A stretch of 64,000 nucleotides of DNA from Aquibium oceanicum (GTDB lineage Bacteria; Pseudomonadota; Alphaproteobacteria; Rhizobiales; Rhizobiaceae): positions 3,246,501 to 3,310,500 of the forward strand of contig NZ_CP018171.1 in assembly GCF_001889605.1 (NCBI RefSeq), written 5' to 3'. Under the pieces are notes generated by a model. The model ran no database searches, was not told where the DNA came from, and saw nothing but the letters and a program-made list of their open reading frames with translations. Made by a program: the position numbers and the translations under genes. Of this stretch, positions 23,263 through 32,142 are shown one piece after another. Numbering within the stretch: position 1 is the first letter of the stretch; every line of letters starts with the position of its first letter.

Positions 23263-24540
23263 TTGGCATTCGATCTGATCGTCAAGGGCGGGACGCTGCC
23301 CGATGGGGCCGTCGCGGACATCGCCATATCGGGGGACCGGATCGCCGCGATCGAACCGTCGATCGAGGCGGAGGCCGCCCGCGTCGTCGATGCTTCGGGC
23401 AACCTCGTCTCCCCGCCCTTCGTCGATCCGCATTTCCACATGGATGCGACGCTCTCCTACGGCATTCCGCGCATCAACGCGTCGGGCACCCTGCTGGAAG
23501 GCATCTCGCTGTGGGGCGAGCTGAAGCCGCTGCTCACCCATGAGGCCGTAAAGGAACGGGCGCTCGCCTATTGCGACTGGGCGGTCTCGATGGGGCTGCT
23601 CGCCATCCGCAGCCATGTCGACGTGTGCGACGACCGGCTGCTGGCGGTCGAGGCGCTGCTCGCGGTGAAGAAGGAGATCGAACCGTATATCGACCTGCAG
23701 CTCGTCGCCTTCCCGCAGGATGGGCTTTACCGCTCGCCGACGGCGCGCGAAAACACCATCCGCGCGCTGGACATGGGGGTCGACGTGGTCGGCGGCATCC
23801 CGCATTTCGAGCGTACCATGGCCGACGGCACGCGCTCCGTCACCGAACTGTGCGAGATCGCGGCCGAACGCGGGCTGATGGTCGACATGCATTGCGACGA
23901 GACCGACGATCCGATGTCGCGTCACATCGAGCAACTCGCCTACGAGACGCAGCGCCTTGGGCTGCACGGCCGCGTCAACGGTTCGCATCTGACGTCGATG
24001 CACTCGATGGACAACTACTACGTCTCCAAGCTCCTGCCGCTGATCGCGGAGGCTGAGGTGTCGGCGATCCCCAACCCGCTGATCAACATTATGCTCCAGG
24101 GCCGCCACGACACCTTCCCCAAGCGGCGCGGCATGACCCGGGTCAAGGAGATGCTGGCGATGGGCATCCGCGTCGGCTTCGGCCAGGACTGCTGCCTCGA
24201 CCCTTGGTATTCGCTCGGGGCCGCCGACATGCTCGACGTCGCCCATATGGGCCTGCACGTGGCGCAGATGTCGAGCCCAGCGGAGATGCGCAAGTGCTTC
24301 GACATGGTGACGACCGAGAGCGCGGCCATCATGGGGCTGGAGGACTACGGCCTGGAGTTGGGCAAGGCGGCCAGCCTCGTAGTGCTGGAGGCGGGCGATC
24401 CGATCGAGGCCGTGAGGCTGCGCGCGGCCCGGCTCGCGGTGGTGGCGAAGGGCAAGGTCGTGGCAGAGCGCCCCTCCTCCGCTGCCCAACTGTCGCTGCC
24501 GGGACGGCCGGCGAGCGTCGATCGCCGGCACAGGATCTGA
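23263..24540 (+). CDS. Amidohydrolase, cytosine deaminase (CodA)-like
   Basis: A 425-residue metal-dependent amidohydrolase. Metal and catalytic residues match E. coli CodA: the HFH pair (His57, His59) in DPHFHMD, His210 and Glu213 in VDMHCDETDD, His242 in GSHLTSMH and Asp309 in GFGQDCCLDPWYSLG. The FPQDG motif (150-154) holds the Gln that reads the pyrimidine carbonyl in CodA. The start is TTG at 23263 with GGAG 7 bases upstream; it gives the usual AFDLIVKGG opening. It is the last gene of the importer operon. CodA relatives deaminate cytosine, isoguanine-like rings or creatinine; in a guanidino setting a cyclic guanidine such as creatinine is an attractive but unproven substrate. Confidence 0.82.
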   Translation: MAFDLIVKGGTLPDGAVADIAISGDRIAAIEPSIEAEAARVVDASGNLVSPPFVDPHFHMDATLSYGIPRINASGTLLEGISLWGELKPLLTHEAVKERALAYCDWAVSMGLLAIRSHVDVCDDRLLAVEALLAVKKEIEPYIDLQLVAFPQDGLYRSPTARENTIRALDMGVDVVGGIPHFERTMADGTRSVTELCEIAAERGLMVDMHCDETDDPMSRHIEQLAYETQRLGLHGRVNGSHLTSMHSMDNYYVSKLLPLIAEAEVSAIPNPLINIMLQGRHDTFPKRRGMTRVKEMLAMGIRVGFGQDCCLDPWYSLGAADMLDVAHMGLHVAQMSSPAEMRKCFDMVTTESAAIMGLEDYGLELGKAASLVVLEAGDPIEAVRLRAARLAVVAKGKVVAERPSSAAQLSLPGRPASVDRRHRI

Positions 24541-24577
24541 CGACCCCTCCCATGGCGACGCTGTAGCGACGGTCGTT

Positions 24578-25315
24578 TCAGGCAATCAGGTCGGCATCTT
24601 TCAGAGGATTGGCGAAATGCCAGTCGACCAGCTGCGGCATGTGTCCGGCGACGTTGATGCCGGCGAGCGCCGCGTCGCGGATGATGACCGGCCGGGCGAT
24701 CTCGGGCTGCTCTTCGGTCGCCATGTGGGCGCGGATGCGTTCTTCCGCCTCGCCCGCCGACATCGGCAGCCGGAACCGCGTCGTAAGCACCGTGCCGGTG
24801 TCGAGCGCCAGGACGCGGTAGCCGGGCTCGTGCGGCAGTCCATCTATCGAGAGCCCCGTCTCCTCGGCCACCTCGCGTCGCATGTTGCCGACGATGTCGA
24901 TCTCGCCATCTGCGACGTCGTCGGGCTCGAAGGAGCCGGAGGGGAAGTAGACCTTGCCGGCGCTGACCGTGTGCGCCCCCATCTCGATGGCGACCAGCGC
25001 GCCGTCGGTCGTCACCAGCACGGCGTTGGCGAAGACATGGCGCATGTCCTGCTTGTCGCTCTCTTTGCGCCAGTGCATGAAAGTCGCGAACCGCGCCGCG
25101 TGTGCCTCGCCCTCGAAGCGGCCGCGTGTCGTCTCGAGGCGCGAGAACACCAGCACGCGCCCGTCGAACAGATGCGGGTTCGCCGCGGTCTCGCGCTGCC
25201 AGTTCGCCTCGATCGCGGCGGCATTGCGCGCCTCGTAAGGATGCGGCGCCGGGTCGACGCGCAGCCGCGCGTCGGCGACATCCACCAGTCGGTTCATGGC
25301 GAGCGTGAAGGCCAC
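24578..25315 (-). CDS. Nudix hydrolase family protein
   Basis: A 245-residue protein from GTG at 25315, or 239 from ATG at 25297; neither has a clear ribosome-binding site, so the start is open. The Nudix box is recognisable as GSFEPDDVADGEIDIVGN followed by MRREVAEETGL (the REVxEETG core). The long N-terminal part (about 1-110) contains RRLETTRGRFEGEAHAA-like sequence found in larger Nudix proteins of rhizobia. It follows the endonuclease-like gene by 7 bp and probably forms a two-gene unit with it. The substrate is a nucleoside diphosphate linked to an unknown group; the family does not tell more. Confidence 0.75.
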   Translation of the reverse strand: MAFTLAMNRLVDVADARLRVDPAPHPYEARNAAAIEANWQRETAANPHLFDGRVLVFSRLETTRGRFEGEAHAARFATFMHWRKESDKQDMRHVFANAVLVTTDGALVAIEMGAHTVSAGKVYFPSGSFEPDDVADGEIDIVGNMRREVAEETGLSIDGLPHEPGYRVLALDTGTVLTTRFRLPMSAGEAEERIRAHMATEEQPEIARPVIIRDAALAGINVAGHMPQLVDWHFANPLKDADLIA

Positions 25316-25322
25316 GGGCGCG

Positions 25323-26435
25323 TCAGACCATGTCGAGGGTGATGGCGACCGGACAGTGGTCCGACGCCTTGGGCCGGTCCCAGCCGGTGCGCGGGAAGCG
25401 CTCCACCTTCTGGCCGGGTGGGAAGATGGTGCGGTGCGGCTGGCCGTTGCGCACGATGTCGGGCATCTGCGCGGCATTGGTGCGCGCCAGCGCCGGCGAC
25501 AGCAGGATGTAATCGAGCTGGCACAGATGCCGCTCCTGCGGGCCGCGCGTGTGATAGAGCGTCCAGCGATCGAGTTCGGGACGCCGCTGCACGACGTTCT
25601 CGGAAAAGCCGTCGCCGGTGAGAACGTGGACCGAGCTTTCCATTTCGGCGGCCGGTCGGAAGTCGTAGCCGGTCTCCTCGTCGCCTTCGATCACGACGCG
25701 CTCGGCATAATCGTTGAGGTCGCCGCAGATCACCCACCGCTTGTCGGCCGCATGGTCCTTGCCGAAGCGCTCCTCGATGATGCGGCGCGTGGCCTTCGCC
25801 TCGGCGATGCGGATCGGCATCGTCGCCTCGCGGCCGGTGAGCCCGTTGCGCGGGCTGCCCATGGACTTGAAATGCAACGCGTAGATTGTCAGCGGCCTGC
25901 CGCCGATCCTCACGTCCACCTCCAGGCAGTCGCGGCGGAAGATGCGCTCGTTGCCGGCATTGCCGGTGTCGGCGAGTTCGGGCGTGTGCAGGCCGAAATC
26001 GTCGTAGGTGACGTGGGCGTGGCTGGTCATGCGCACGAACTCGATCGGCTCGCCGTGGCGGGTCTCCTCGCGCATCAGCACGGCGACGTCGATGCCGCGG
26101 CTGTCGTTTCCCGCCGTCATGTATTTGTGCCGGTAGCCCTGCCCCATCATCTTGAACAGGTAGCCGTATTCGAAGGCCTTCAGCGATTCGAGGTTGTCGA
26201 CCTCCTGAAGGCACAGGATGTCGGCGCGCGTCCTGGCGATGGCGAGGGCGGAAAGCTGGCGCGTGTCGTCGGTGTGGGCGATGGTGCGGGCCCGCTCCAG
26301 TTCGCGGTACTCCGCCTCGTTCTCGACGTTGAACATCGCCACGGCCCGGTCGCGCCACAGCTCGTTGCGGTAACCGCCGAAATCGAAGCGGTTCATGAGA
26401 TTTTCGATGTTGAACGTGGCGATGCGGACCGACAT
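25323..26435 (-). CDS. Endonuclease/exonuclease/phosphatase family protein
   Basis: A 370-residue protein of the EEP superfamily. The opening [17 protein letters not shown] carries the first Asn-Glu motif. [11 protein letters not shown] has the metal-binding Glu, [10 protein letters not shown] the GDxN motif, CQLDYILLS the LDY motif and [12 protein letters not shown] the catalytic SDH. Together these make a complete active site for phosphodiester hydrolysis of nucleic acid or a phospholipid-like substrate. No signal peptide is visible, so it is cytosolic. ATG at 26435 was chosen because it begins exactly at the fold; the longer frame upstream has no family features. It is co-directional with the Nudix gene, 7 bp away. 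Confidence 0.85.
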   Translation of the reverse strand: MSVRIATFNIENLMNRFDFGGYRNELWRDRAVAMFNVENEAEYRELERARTIAHTDDTRQLSALAIARTRADILCLQEVDNLESLKAFEYGYLFKMMGQGYRHKYMTAGNDSRGIDVAVLMREETRHGEPIEFVRMTSHAHVTYDDFGLHTPELADTGNAGNERIFRRDCLEVDVRIGGRPLTIYALHFKSMGSPRNGLTGREATMPIRIAEAKATRRIIEERFGKDHAADKRWVICGDLNDYAERVVIEGDEETGYDFRPAAEMESSVHVLTGDGFSENVVQRRPELDRWTLYHTRGPQERHLCQLDYILLSPALARTNAAQMPDIVRNGQPHRTIFPPGQKVERFPRTGWDRPKASDHCPVAITLDMV

Positions 26436-26584
26436 GGGCGCGATGTTTGCCCCGCCCGCCGCCGAATGACAAGGCGCGGACGGGAACGAGCGGGCTCCTG
26501 CGCCGTTCAGACGCCGTTCAGGTCGCGGGGCGTATTCGTTGCATCCACAGGCCCACGAGCCTCGTTTTCCCGATGGAGACACGC

Positions 26585-27112
26585 ATGCACAAGAAGCTTT
26601 CGGCGGTCGCCGCGCTGGCCGCTCTGACGATCTCCGCTTTCGCCGCCGTACCGGCCTTGGCCGACGAGAGGTCCTGGCAAAACCCCGGCCCGACGGTCAC
26701 CGACTCCGCTCCTGTGGGCTGGGTCGACGATTGTGCCGGCCGCGGCGGCGGCACCGACTGCCCGACCGAGGTCAACCGAAACCCCAACCGCTACGGCGAC
26801 GGCGGGCACTATCGCGATGACCGCCACTACCGCGACGATCGCCGCCAGTATCGCGGCGATCACCGCTTCGAGCGGCGCAATTGGGAGCGGCGCCACTGGG
26901 AGCCGCGCCACGAGCGCCGCTGGGAGCGCCCGCGCATAGGCATCCAGATCGTCCCCGAATACCGGCCGCGCTACCGCCATGCGCCGGATGTCGGCCTGTC
27001 GCGCGCGCATGTGAACTGGTGCGAGAACCGCTACCGCTCGTATCGCGCCTGGGACAACACCTTCCAGCCCTACAACGGCCCGCGCCAGCAGTGCTGGTCG
27101 CCCTACAGCTGA
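26585..27112 (+). CDS. BA14K family protein
   Basis: A 175-residue exported protein. The signal peptide is [20 protein letters not shown] with an ALA cleavage site near residue 27. The middle is an Arg/Tyr/His/Asp-rich low-complexity stretch ([17 protein letters not shown] and following). The C-terminus [15 protein letters not shown] ... GPRQQCW is the BA14K signature, with two Cys that may pair. BA14K proteins were named from an immunoreactive Brucella antigen and are typical of Hyphomicrobiales. ATG at 26585 has GGAG 6 bases upstream. It is probably monocistronic, as a strong hairpin follows. Confidence 0.82.
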   Translation: MHKKLSAVAALAALTISAFAAVPALADERSWQNPGPTVTDSAPVGWVDDCAGRGGGTDCPTEVNRNPNRYGDGGHYRDDRHYRDDRRQYRGDHRFERRNWERRHWEPRHERRWERPRIGIQIVPEYRPRYRHAPDVGLSRAHVNWCENRYRSYRAWDNTFQPYNGPRQQCWSPYS

Positions 27113-27132
27113 TCGCATTTGCGACGAAACGA

Positions 27133-27165
27133 ACGAAGGGCGGTGCCGTCGGCACCGCCCTTCGT
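27133..27165 (+). terminator. Hairpin terminator after BA14K gene
   Basis: Perfect 15-base arms, ACGAAGGGCGGTGCC and its complement, enclose a GTC loop 20 bp after the BA14K stop. The T-run is weak, but the stem is very stable. Confidence 0.75.
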
Positions 27166-27209
27166 GCATCTGCGCGCGCCTGGCACAGGTTCGCGATTAA
27201 TTAGGCAAA

Positions 27210-27247
27210 GGTCGACCGGCCGGCCCCACGCCACCGGCCGGTCGACC
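27210..27247 (-). terminator. Hairpin after PilZ gene
   Basis: GGTCGACCGGCCGG (27210-27223) and CCGGCCGGTCGACC (27234-27247) are perfect 14-base arms with a 10-base loop, 25 bp beyond the PilZ stop on the minus strand. On that strand it is followed by CTTTGCC and TTAATTAA, so it is a plausible terminator for the leftward PilZ gene. Confidence 0.65.
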
Positions 27248-27272
27248 CGCCCCCACCGACCTCTTCGAACAG

Positions 27273-27560
27273 CTACCGGATGCGCACGCCGATCTCGCGC
27301 GGGCTGCGCCAGCACACCACCGCCTCGCGGGGCTCTCCGCCGGAAATGCGCAGCGAGAATTTCGGCGGAACGGCCAGCGTGTCGCCGAAGGCGAGCTTGG
27401 CCCCGTCGGCCGAAAGATTGCGCACCACGCATTCGACGGCGCCATAGCCGCGGTTGAAGGAAATGGACGCGCCCTTGAACGCGCGCTGGCGCACCGCGCC
27501 ACGCCGGTCCGCGAACACCTCGCCATCGATGGCAATCGATTTCTCAGTGATCGGCATCAT
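27273..27560 (-). CDS. PilZ domain protein
   Basis: A single-domain PilZ-like protein of 95 residues. The N-terminal arginine motif is RRGAVRQRAF (about 19-28), and RNLSADGAKLAF (about 47-58) fits the (D/N)xSxxG motif that clamps cyclic-di-GMP. Short strands fill the rest. GGAG about 7-8 bases before the ATG supports the start. It is probably a stand-alone c-di-GMP-responsive adaptor of the kind common in rhizobia; the partner is unknown. It is transcribed alone, convergent with the BA14K gene, with two hairpins between them. Confidence 0.78.
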   Translation of the reverse strand: MMPITEKSIAIDGEVFADRRGAVRQRAFKGASISFNRGYGAVECVVRNLSADGAKLAFGDTLAVPPKFSLRISGGEPREAVVCWRSPREIGVRIR

Positions 27561-27646
27561 CTCGGTTCTCCTCGATCAGGTGGGAGGAACGATGCGAAGA
27601 TCGTGCCAGAGAAGTGTGCCGGGATGGGACGCCCGCGCTTATGGGA

Positions 27647-28246
27647 TCAGGTTTCGTGCCTGAGAAAGGTCGAAATCAGCGCCAGTCGGGACGATTTGAA
27701 CTCCTCGGGGGTCCACCCGCAATCGACCACGAGGGACCGCCAGGCCCTGAGATGGCATATCTCCCATACGACATGCGCGGTCCGATCGGGATCCGCTCCC
27801 TCTCGAAGCAGACCAAGCCTGGCCATGCTACGTAGCCTCGCAACAAGACCATTCCTGAACAGGACGATCATACGGTCCTCGATCGCCGCTTTGGCTTCCG
27901 CATCCGTAATCGCAGCTGCGTCGAGCAGGATCGCTACGGGATAGACATCCGGAAGATAGTCGATCCAGGCGGAGACGACGTCCAGAAGCTGACCGGCATC
28001 CGTGCGCCTCTCACTCGCCACCTCAACGAGTCGCGCCAGGCGCGGCGACTGCTGATCCCGGTGGCGCGCCATCGCGGTAAGCAGGCCGGTCCGGTCTCCA
28101 AACGCGTAGAAGATGCTCTGGCGGGAAACACCTGCCTCCGCCGCAATTGCCGCTTGACCGATGTCCACCCTCCCTTCGCGCTCAATGAGCCTCCATGCAG
28201 CTTCCAGGATGGCGGCCCGTGTCGGCTCGGAGATCGATCTCGCCAT
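27647..28246 (-). CDS. TetR-family regulator, divergent from membrane-protein gene
   Basis: A 199-residue repressor. The TetR HTH is in residues about 8-55, with DIGQAAIAAEAGVSRQSIFYAF (recognition helix in VSRQSIFYAF). A helical ligand domain follows. It diverges from the broken DUF2306-like membrane gene with only 60 bp between starts, and two copies of a 14-bp palindrome lie in that space, one touching the regulator's own start codon. Autoregulation and control of the neighbour are therefore likely. The ligand is unknown. Confidence 0.88.
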   Translation of the reverse strand: MARSISEPTRAAILEAAWRLIEREGRVDIGQAAIAAEAGVSRQSIFYAFGDRTGLLTAMARHRDQQSPRLARLVEVASERRTDAGQLLDVVSAWIDYLPDVYPVAILLDAAAITDAEAKAAIEDRMIVLFRNGLVARLRSMARLGLLREGADPDRTAHVVWEICHLRAWRSLVVDCGWTPEEFKSSRLALISTFLRHET

Positions 28247-28286
28247 TTTACACGCGTAAACCTTCCTGCTATTTTACGCATGTTAA
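28247..28286. promoter_or_regulatory. Twin palindromic TetR operators
   Basis: TTTACACGCGTAAA (28247-28260) is nearly perfectly symmetric and TTTACGCATGTTAA (28273-28286) is a close second copy; their centres are 26 bp apart, on the same helix face within half a base pair per turn. They lie between the TetR start (28246) and the divergent membrane-protein start (28307). This is the normal place and form for a TetR operator. Confidence 0.75.
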
Positions 28287-28306
28287 CCCACGCGGGAGTA
28301 TTCGCA

Positions 28307-29007
28307 ATGCCTACCGAAACCGCAGTGCTTTTTCATATCGCCGTCGGCACCGTCTGCGTCATCTTCTATTGGGCGACCTTCCTCCAGAAAAAGGGAAGCC
28401 AGCGCCACCGGCGCAACGGCAAAGTGTTCCTTGTCGCGCTGCTCGCCGTGCTCGCAACGGTGGGTGGTGTGCTGTTTCTGTCAGGCGGTCGTTCGCGCCC
28501 GAGAGGATCGTGCAGTTCGCCTATCTCACCCTGTGCGTGGTGACCGTTGCAGGCACGGCGTTCTTGGCCATACGCCTGAAGCACGACCTCGAGCGCTTCC
28601 GCGGGCTCTGGTTCAAGGTTCTGGGTATCCTGGCCTTCGCCATGGGCGCCGCCGTGCTCGCCGCCGGCATCGCGACCAGCGATCCGATGCCTGCGTTGTT
28701 CTCGGTGATCGGGCTGCTTTACGGCGGGGCAATGATCCGTTTCGCCTACATGAACGCGCCGGTCCATGCGAACTGGTCGCTGATATGGCACCTGAACGGG
28801 ATGACGTTTTTGTTCAACGCGGTGCACGGCACCTTGCTGGCCGTGCTCTGGCGCTGGCTCGTCGATCCCTCGGCAGGCGTCGAGCTCAACCTGGCCACGC
28901 AGATCGGTACGATGCTCGGGTCTCTGGCGCTGCGCCTCTGGTTCGGCGCGCGGTACAATGCGCCGCTCAGGCTGACTGCTCGCCGTTCCGCCCTTGCGCC
29001 TGCGTGA
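28307..29007 (+). pseudogene. DUF2306-like membrane protein, frameshifted
   Basis: The first reading frame starts at ATG 28307 (GGGAG 8 bases upstream) and gives MPTETAVLFHIAVGTVCV ... FLQKKGSQRHRRNGK ... VGGVLFLSG, the opening of a multi-helix membrane protein of the DUF2306 type. Near 28480-28500 sense moves to another frame, which continues PERIVQFAYLTLCVV and three or more further helices to 29007. The shift equals loss of one base. The two halves join smoothly, so this is one gene of about 233 codons with a single lesion, or a sequencing error. It is controlled, by position, by the TetR gene opposite. Confidence 0.78.
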
Positions 29008-29042
29008 CGGAAGCAGTCCTGCCGCCACGCCCTGTAGCTGCA

Positions 29043-29076
29043 CGGAGGCCGGGTGCGCGATGCTGCCCGGCCTCCG
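29043..29076. terminator. Shared hairpin terminator between convergent genes
   Basis: CGGAGGCCGGG (29043-29053) and CCCGGCCTCCG (29066-29076) form a perfect 11-base stem between the ends of the membrane-protein pseudogene (29007) and ilvC (29086). It could act in both directions. Confidence 0.7.
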
Positions 29077-29085
29077 CGGAGAGCC

Positions 29086-30132
<1,047 letters not shown>

Positions 30133-30141
30133 TCAGATTGA

Positions 30142-30197
30142 GAAGATGACGGAGCCGGGAGCACGGCGGGTCCTCGGGACGAACCCGAAGATGACGG
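30142..30197. repeat. Short repeat unit in ilvC leader
   Basis: The direct repeat GAAGATGACGG occurs at 30142-30152 and 30187-30197. Between them CGGGTCCTCGGG and ACCCGAAG can fold into a hairpin (30167-30190). The TCCTCGGG ... CCCGA-GATGACG wording resembles an intergenic repeat widespread in Mesorhizobium-type genomes. It lies about 40-90 bases before the ilvC start, so it may be transcribed in the leader. Confidence 0.5.
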
Positions 30198-30222
30198 CGG
30201 TACGTTGACGAGCGTGGGACGT

Positions 30223-30852
30223 TCACTTGACGCCCCCGTAGAGCCGCAGGAACTGGCCGACCGCGCGGTGGGCGTCGGCGGCGATTTCGGCCCTGGACTG
30301 GGCGAGCCCGTCGCCCAAAAGCAGCCGAACCTGCACGTCGCGGCCGACGAGGCCGAAGAAGGTGCGAAACGTCACTTCGGCGTCGTCGAAGGCAAGCAGG
30401 CCGGCCTCGCGCGCGGCTTCGAGCAGTGGCTTCAGCCGTTCGCCGATGGCGAAGCGGCCGTTGGACAGAACGATGCGGCCGAGATCGCTGCGGCCCGAGC
30501 CGGCATGGCCGATCGCCACGCGGTTGAGCGCGATCGAGGTCTTGGACGAGATCACCGTCAGCCAGTTGGCGGCGAAGGCCTCCAGGCTCTCGGCGAGCGC
30601 CTCGGCGTCGAGGTGCTGGCGGTCCCAGTTGCCCGCCCTCACCTTCGAGGCCTGCCAGCGCACGGTCGCCGTCAAGAGCCCGTCGCGGTCGCCGAACCAC
30701 TTGTAGAGCGTTTCCTTCGAACATGAGGCGCGCCGCGCCACCGCTGTCATGGTCAGCGCATCGCGACCTTCCACGAGCAGTTCCAGGACGGCGTCGAGCA
30801 CCTCCCGCTGGCGGGGCGAAAATTCGGTATCGGGCTCGGCGGCGGCGTCCAT
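30223..30852 (-). CDS. TetR-family regulator
   Basis: A 209-residue repressor. The HTH lies at about 14-60, with LTMTAVARRASCSKETLYKWFGDRDGLL containing the recognition helix (SKETLYKWF). The C-terminal part (about 90-209) resembles TetR_C_33-type ligand domains. It is 117 bp upstream of ilvC on the same strand, but the gap and the repeat in it argue against a single message. Upstream, TACCGTACCGTACG-like sequence (about 30864-30877) is symmetric and could be its operator. Target genes are unknown. Confidence 0.85.
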   Translation of the reverse strand: MDAAAEPDTEFSPRQREVLDAVLELLVEGRDALTMTAVARRASCSKETLYKWFGDRDGLLTATVRWQASKVRAGNWDRQHLDAEALAESLEAFAANWLTVISSKTSIALNRVAIGHAGSGRSDLGRIVLSNGRFAIGERLKPLLEAAREAGLLAFDDAEVTFRTFFGLVGRDVQVRLLLGDGLAQSRAEIAADAHRAVGQFLRLYGGVK

Positions 30853-30925
30853 GCGGCGCCTGTACCGTACCGTACGTTACGGCGTCAAGCGGCTTGGCGC
30901 ATGACGGGGCGCTCGGGCCGGGACG

Positions 30926-31939
30926 TCACAGGGCCGACAGCCAGCCGGTGAACACCATCCGATCGGGATGGGGCGACCCCGCCGCCAGAGCGGGTGCGTT
31001 GCGGCCTTCCACGACCGCCTGGCGGGCTTCGCGCGGGGTAAAGCCGTAATGGGCCTTGAAGGCGCGGCTGAACTGCGCCTCGCTGGAAAAGCAGAGCGCG
31101 TGGCCGACGTCGCCCAGCCGGGCTGCCGCGCCCTGGTGGAGGATGTCGCGCATGGCCTGCTTGAGACGCGCCTCGCGGATGGCGCGGGCCACGCCGCCGA
31201 CGGGCTCGAACAGGCGGTACAGCGTCGCGCGCGAGACGCCTGCGGTGCGCGCCACGGTCTCGGGATCGAGAGCCGGCGAGCGCAGGTGATTCTCGATGTG
31301 GGCGCGGGCGCGGGCGACGACGGCGAGGTCGAGATCGGCTCGCGCGCGCTCGGCAGCTTCCAGGGAGGGTTCCAGGCAGGAGGCGAGGAGCGCCGGCGTC
31401 AGCGCGCCGATGGCCTCGGCCTCCCCGGCGCCGACGGCCCCGGCATGGCGCATCACCGACACCAGATGATCGGCGAGGATCATCGCCATCGGCGTCGCGA
31501 GGAACCGGCCGTGCAGTCGCTGGAGCTGCGCGTCAGTCAGCCCGAGAACCCGGCGGGGCACGACCACGGACACGTTGTGCGACGGCGTGATCCCGTCTTC
31601 GGAGACGCGGCCAAGGTCGATCACCACCAGCCGGAAGGCGCGGCCGCCCTCCTCCGGTGCGACGTCGAGGTCGACGCGGATCATGACGTGGTCGATGAAG
31701 TCCCGCAGCAGCCGTTCGCGCGGGCGGGCGAAGACGAACTCCTTGGTGCGCATGCTGCTGACCAGCAGCGTGCCCAGGTTGACGCTGCGAATCTCGCCGG
31801 CGAAATCGGCGACGTCGGCCGCATCGACCGGCGTCATGTCGAACATGGAATTGATCCTGGCCCGGAAAGCTTCGAAGCGGAGGTCTGTCGGAAGTCGCTC
31901 GGACGAAAAGACCTGGGTCACAGGCGAAACGCGCGGCAC
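30926..31939 (-). CDS. AraC-family regulator
   Basis: A 337-residue regulator. Residues about 20-200 form an AraC_binding_2-like sensor domain (IRVDLDVAPEEGGRAF and nearby). Residues about 215-320 form the double HTH of AraC, with PETVARTAGVSRATLYRLF and the second motif GHALCFSSEAQFSRAFKAHYGFTPREAR, the classical signature. The start is GTG at 31939 with AGGAG 9 bases before it. No obvious target operon adjoins it: the next gene upstream is a divergent lipoprotein. It probably acts elsewhere or on the lipoprotein gene. Confidence 0.85.
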   Translation of the reverse strand: MPRVSPVTQVFSSERLPTDLRFEAFRARINSMFDMTPVDAADVADFAGEIRSVNLGTLLVSSMRTKEFVFARPRERLLRDFIDHVMIRVDLDVAPEEGGRAFRLVVIDLGRVSEDGITPSHNVSVVVPRRVLGLTDAQLQRLHGRFLATPMAMILADHLVSVMRHAGAVGAGEAEAIGALTPALLASCLEPSLEAAERARADLDLAVVARARAHIENHLRSPALDPETVARTAGVSRATLYRLFEPVGGVARAIREARLKQAMRDILHQGAAARLGDVGHALCFSSEAQFSRAFKAHYGFTPREARQAVVEGRNAPALAAGSPHPDRMVFTGWLSAL

Positions 31940-32142
31940 TGCAAACTTCTCCTCGGCGATGCTCTTCGGGGACCTCTACGACGGTCCCTGAGACTTCGTA
32001 TCGGCGAAAATGAGACGCCAGCGCAAATCCTGACGCCAAGTTGAGACGCTGTCGATACCGTCGCAGCCCCGTTTTCCACTATTCGCATCGATCGAAGAAC
32101 GCAGGTCGGCGCTGCGCCGGCTGCACGGGAAGGGTGGGATCG

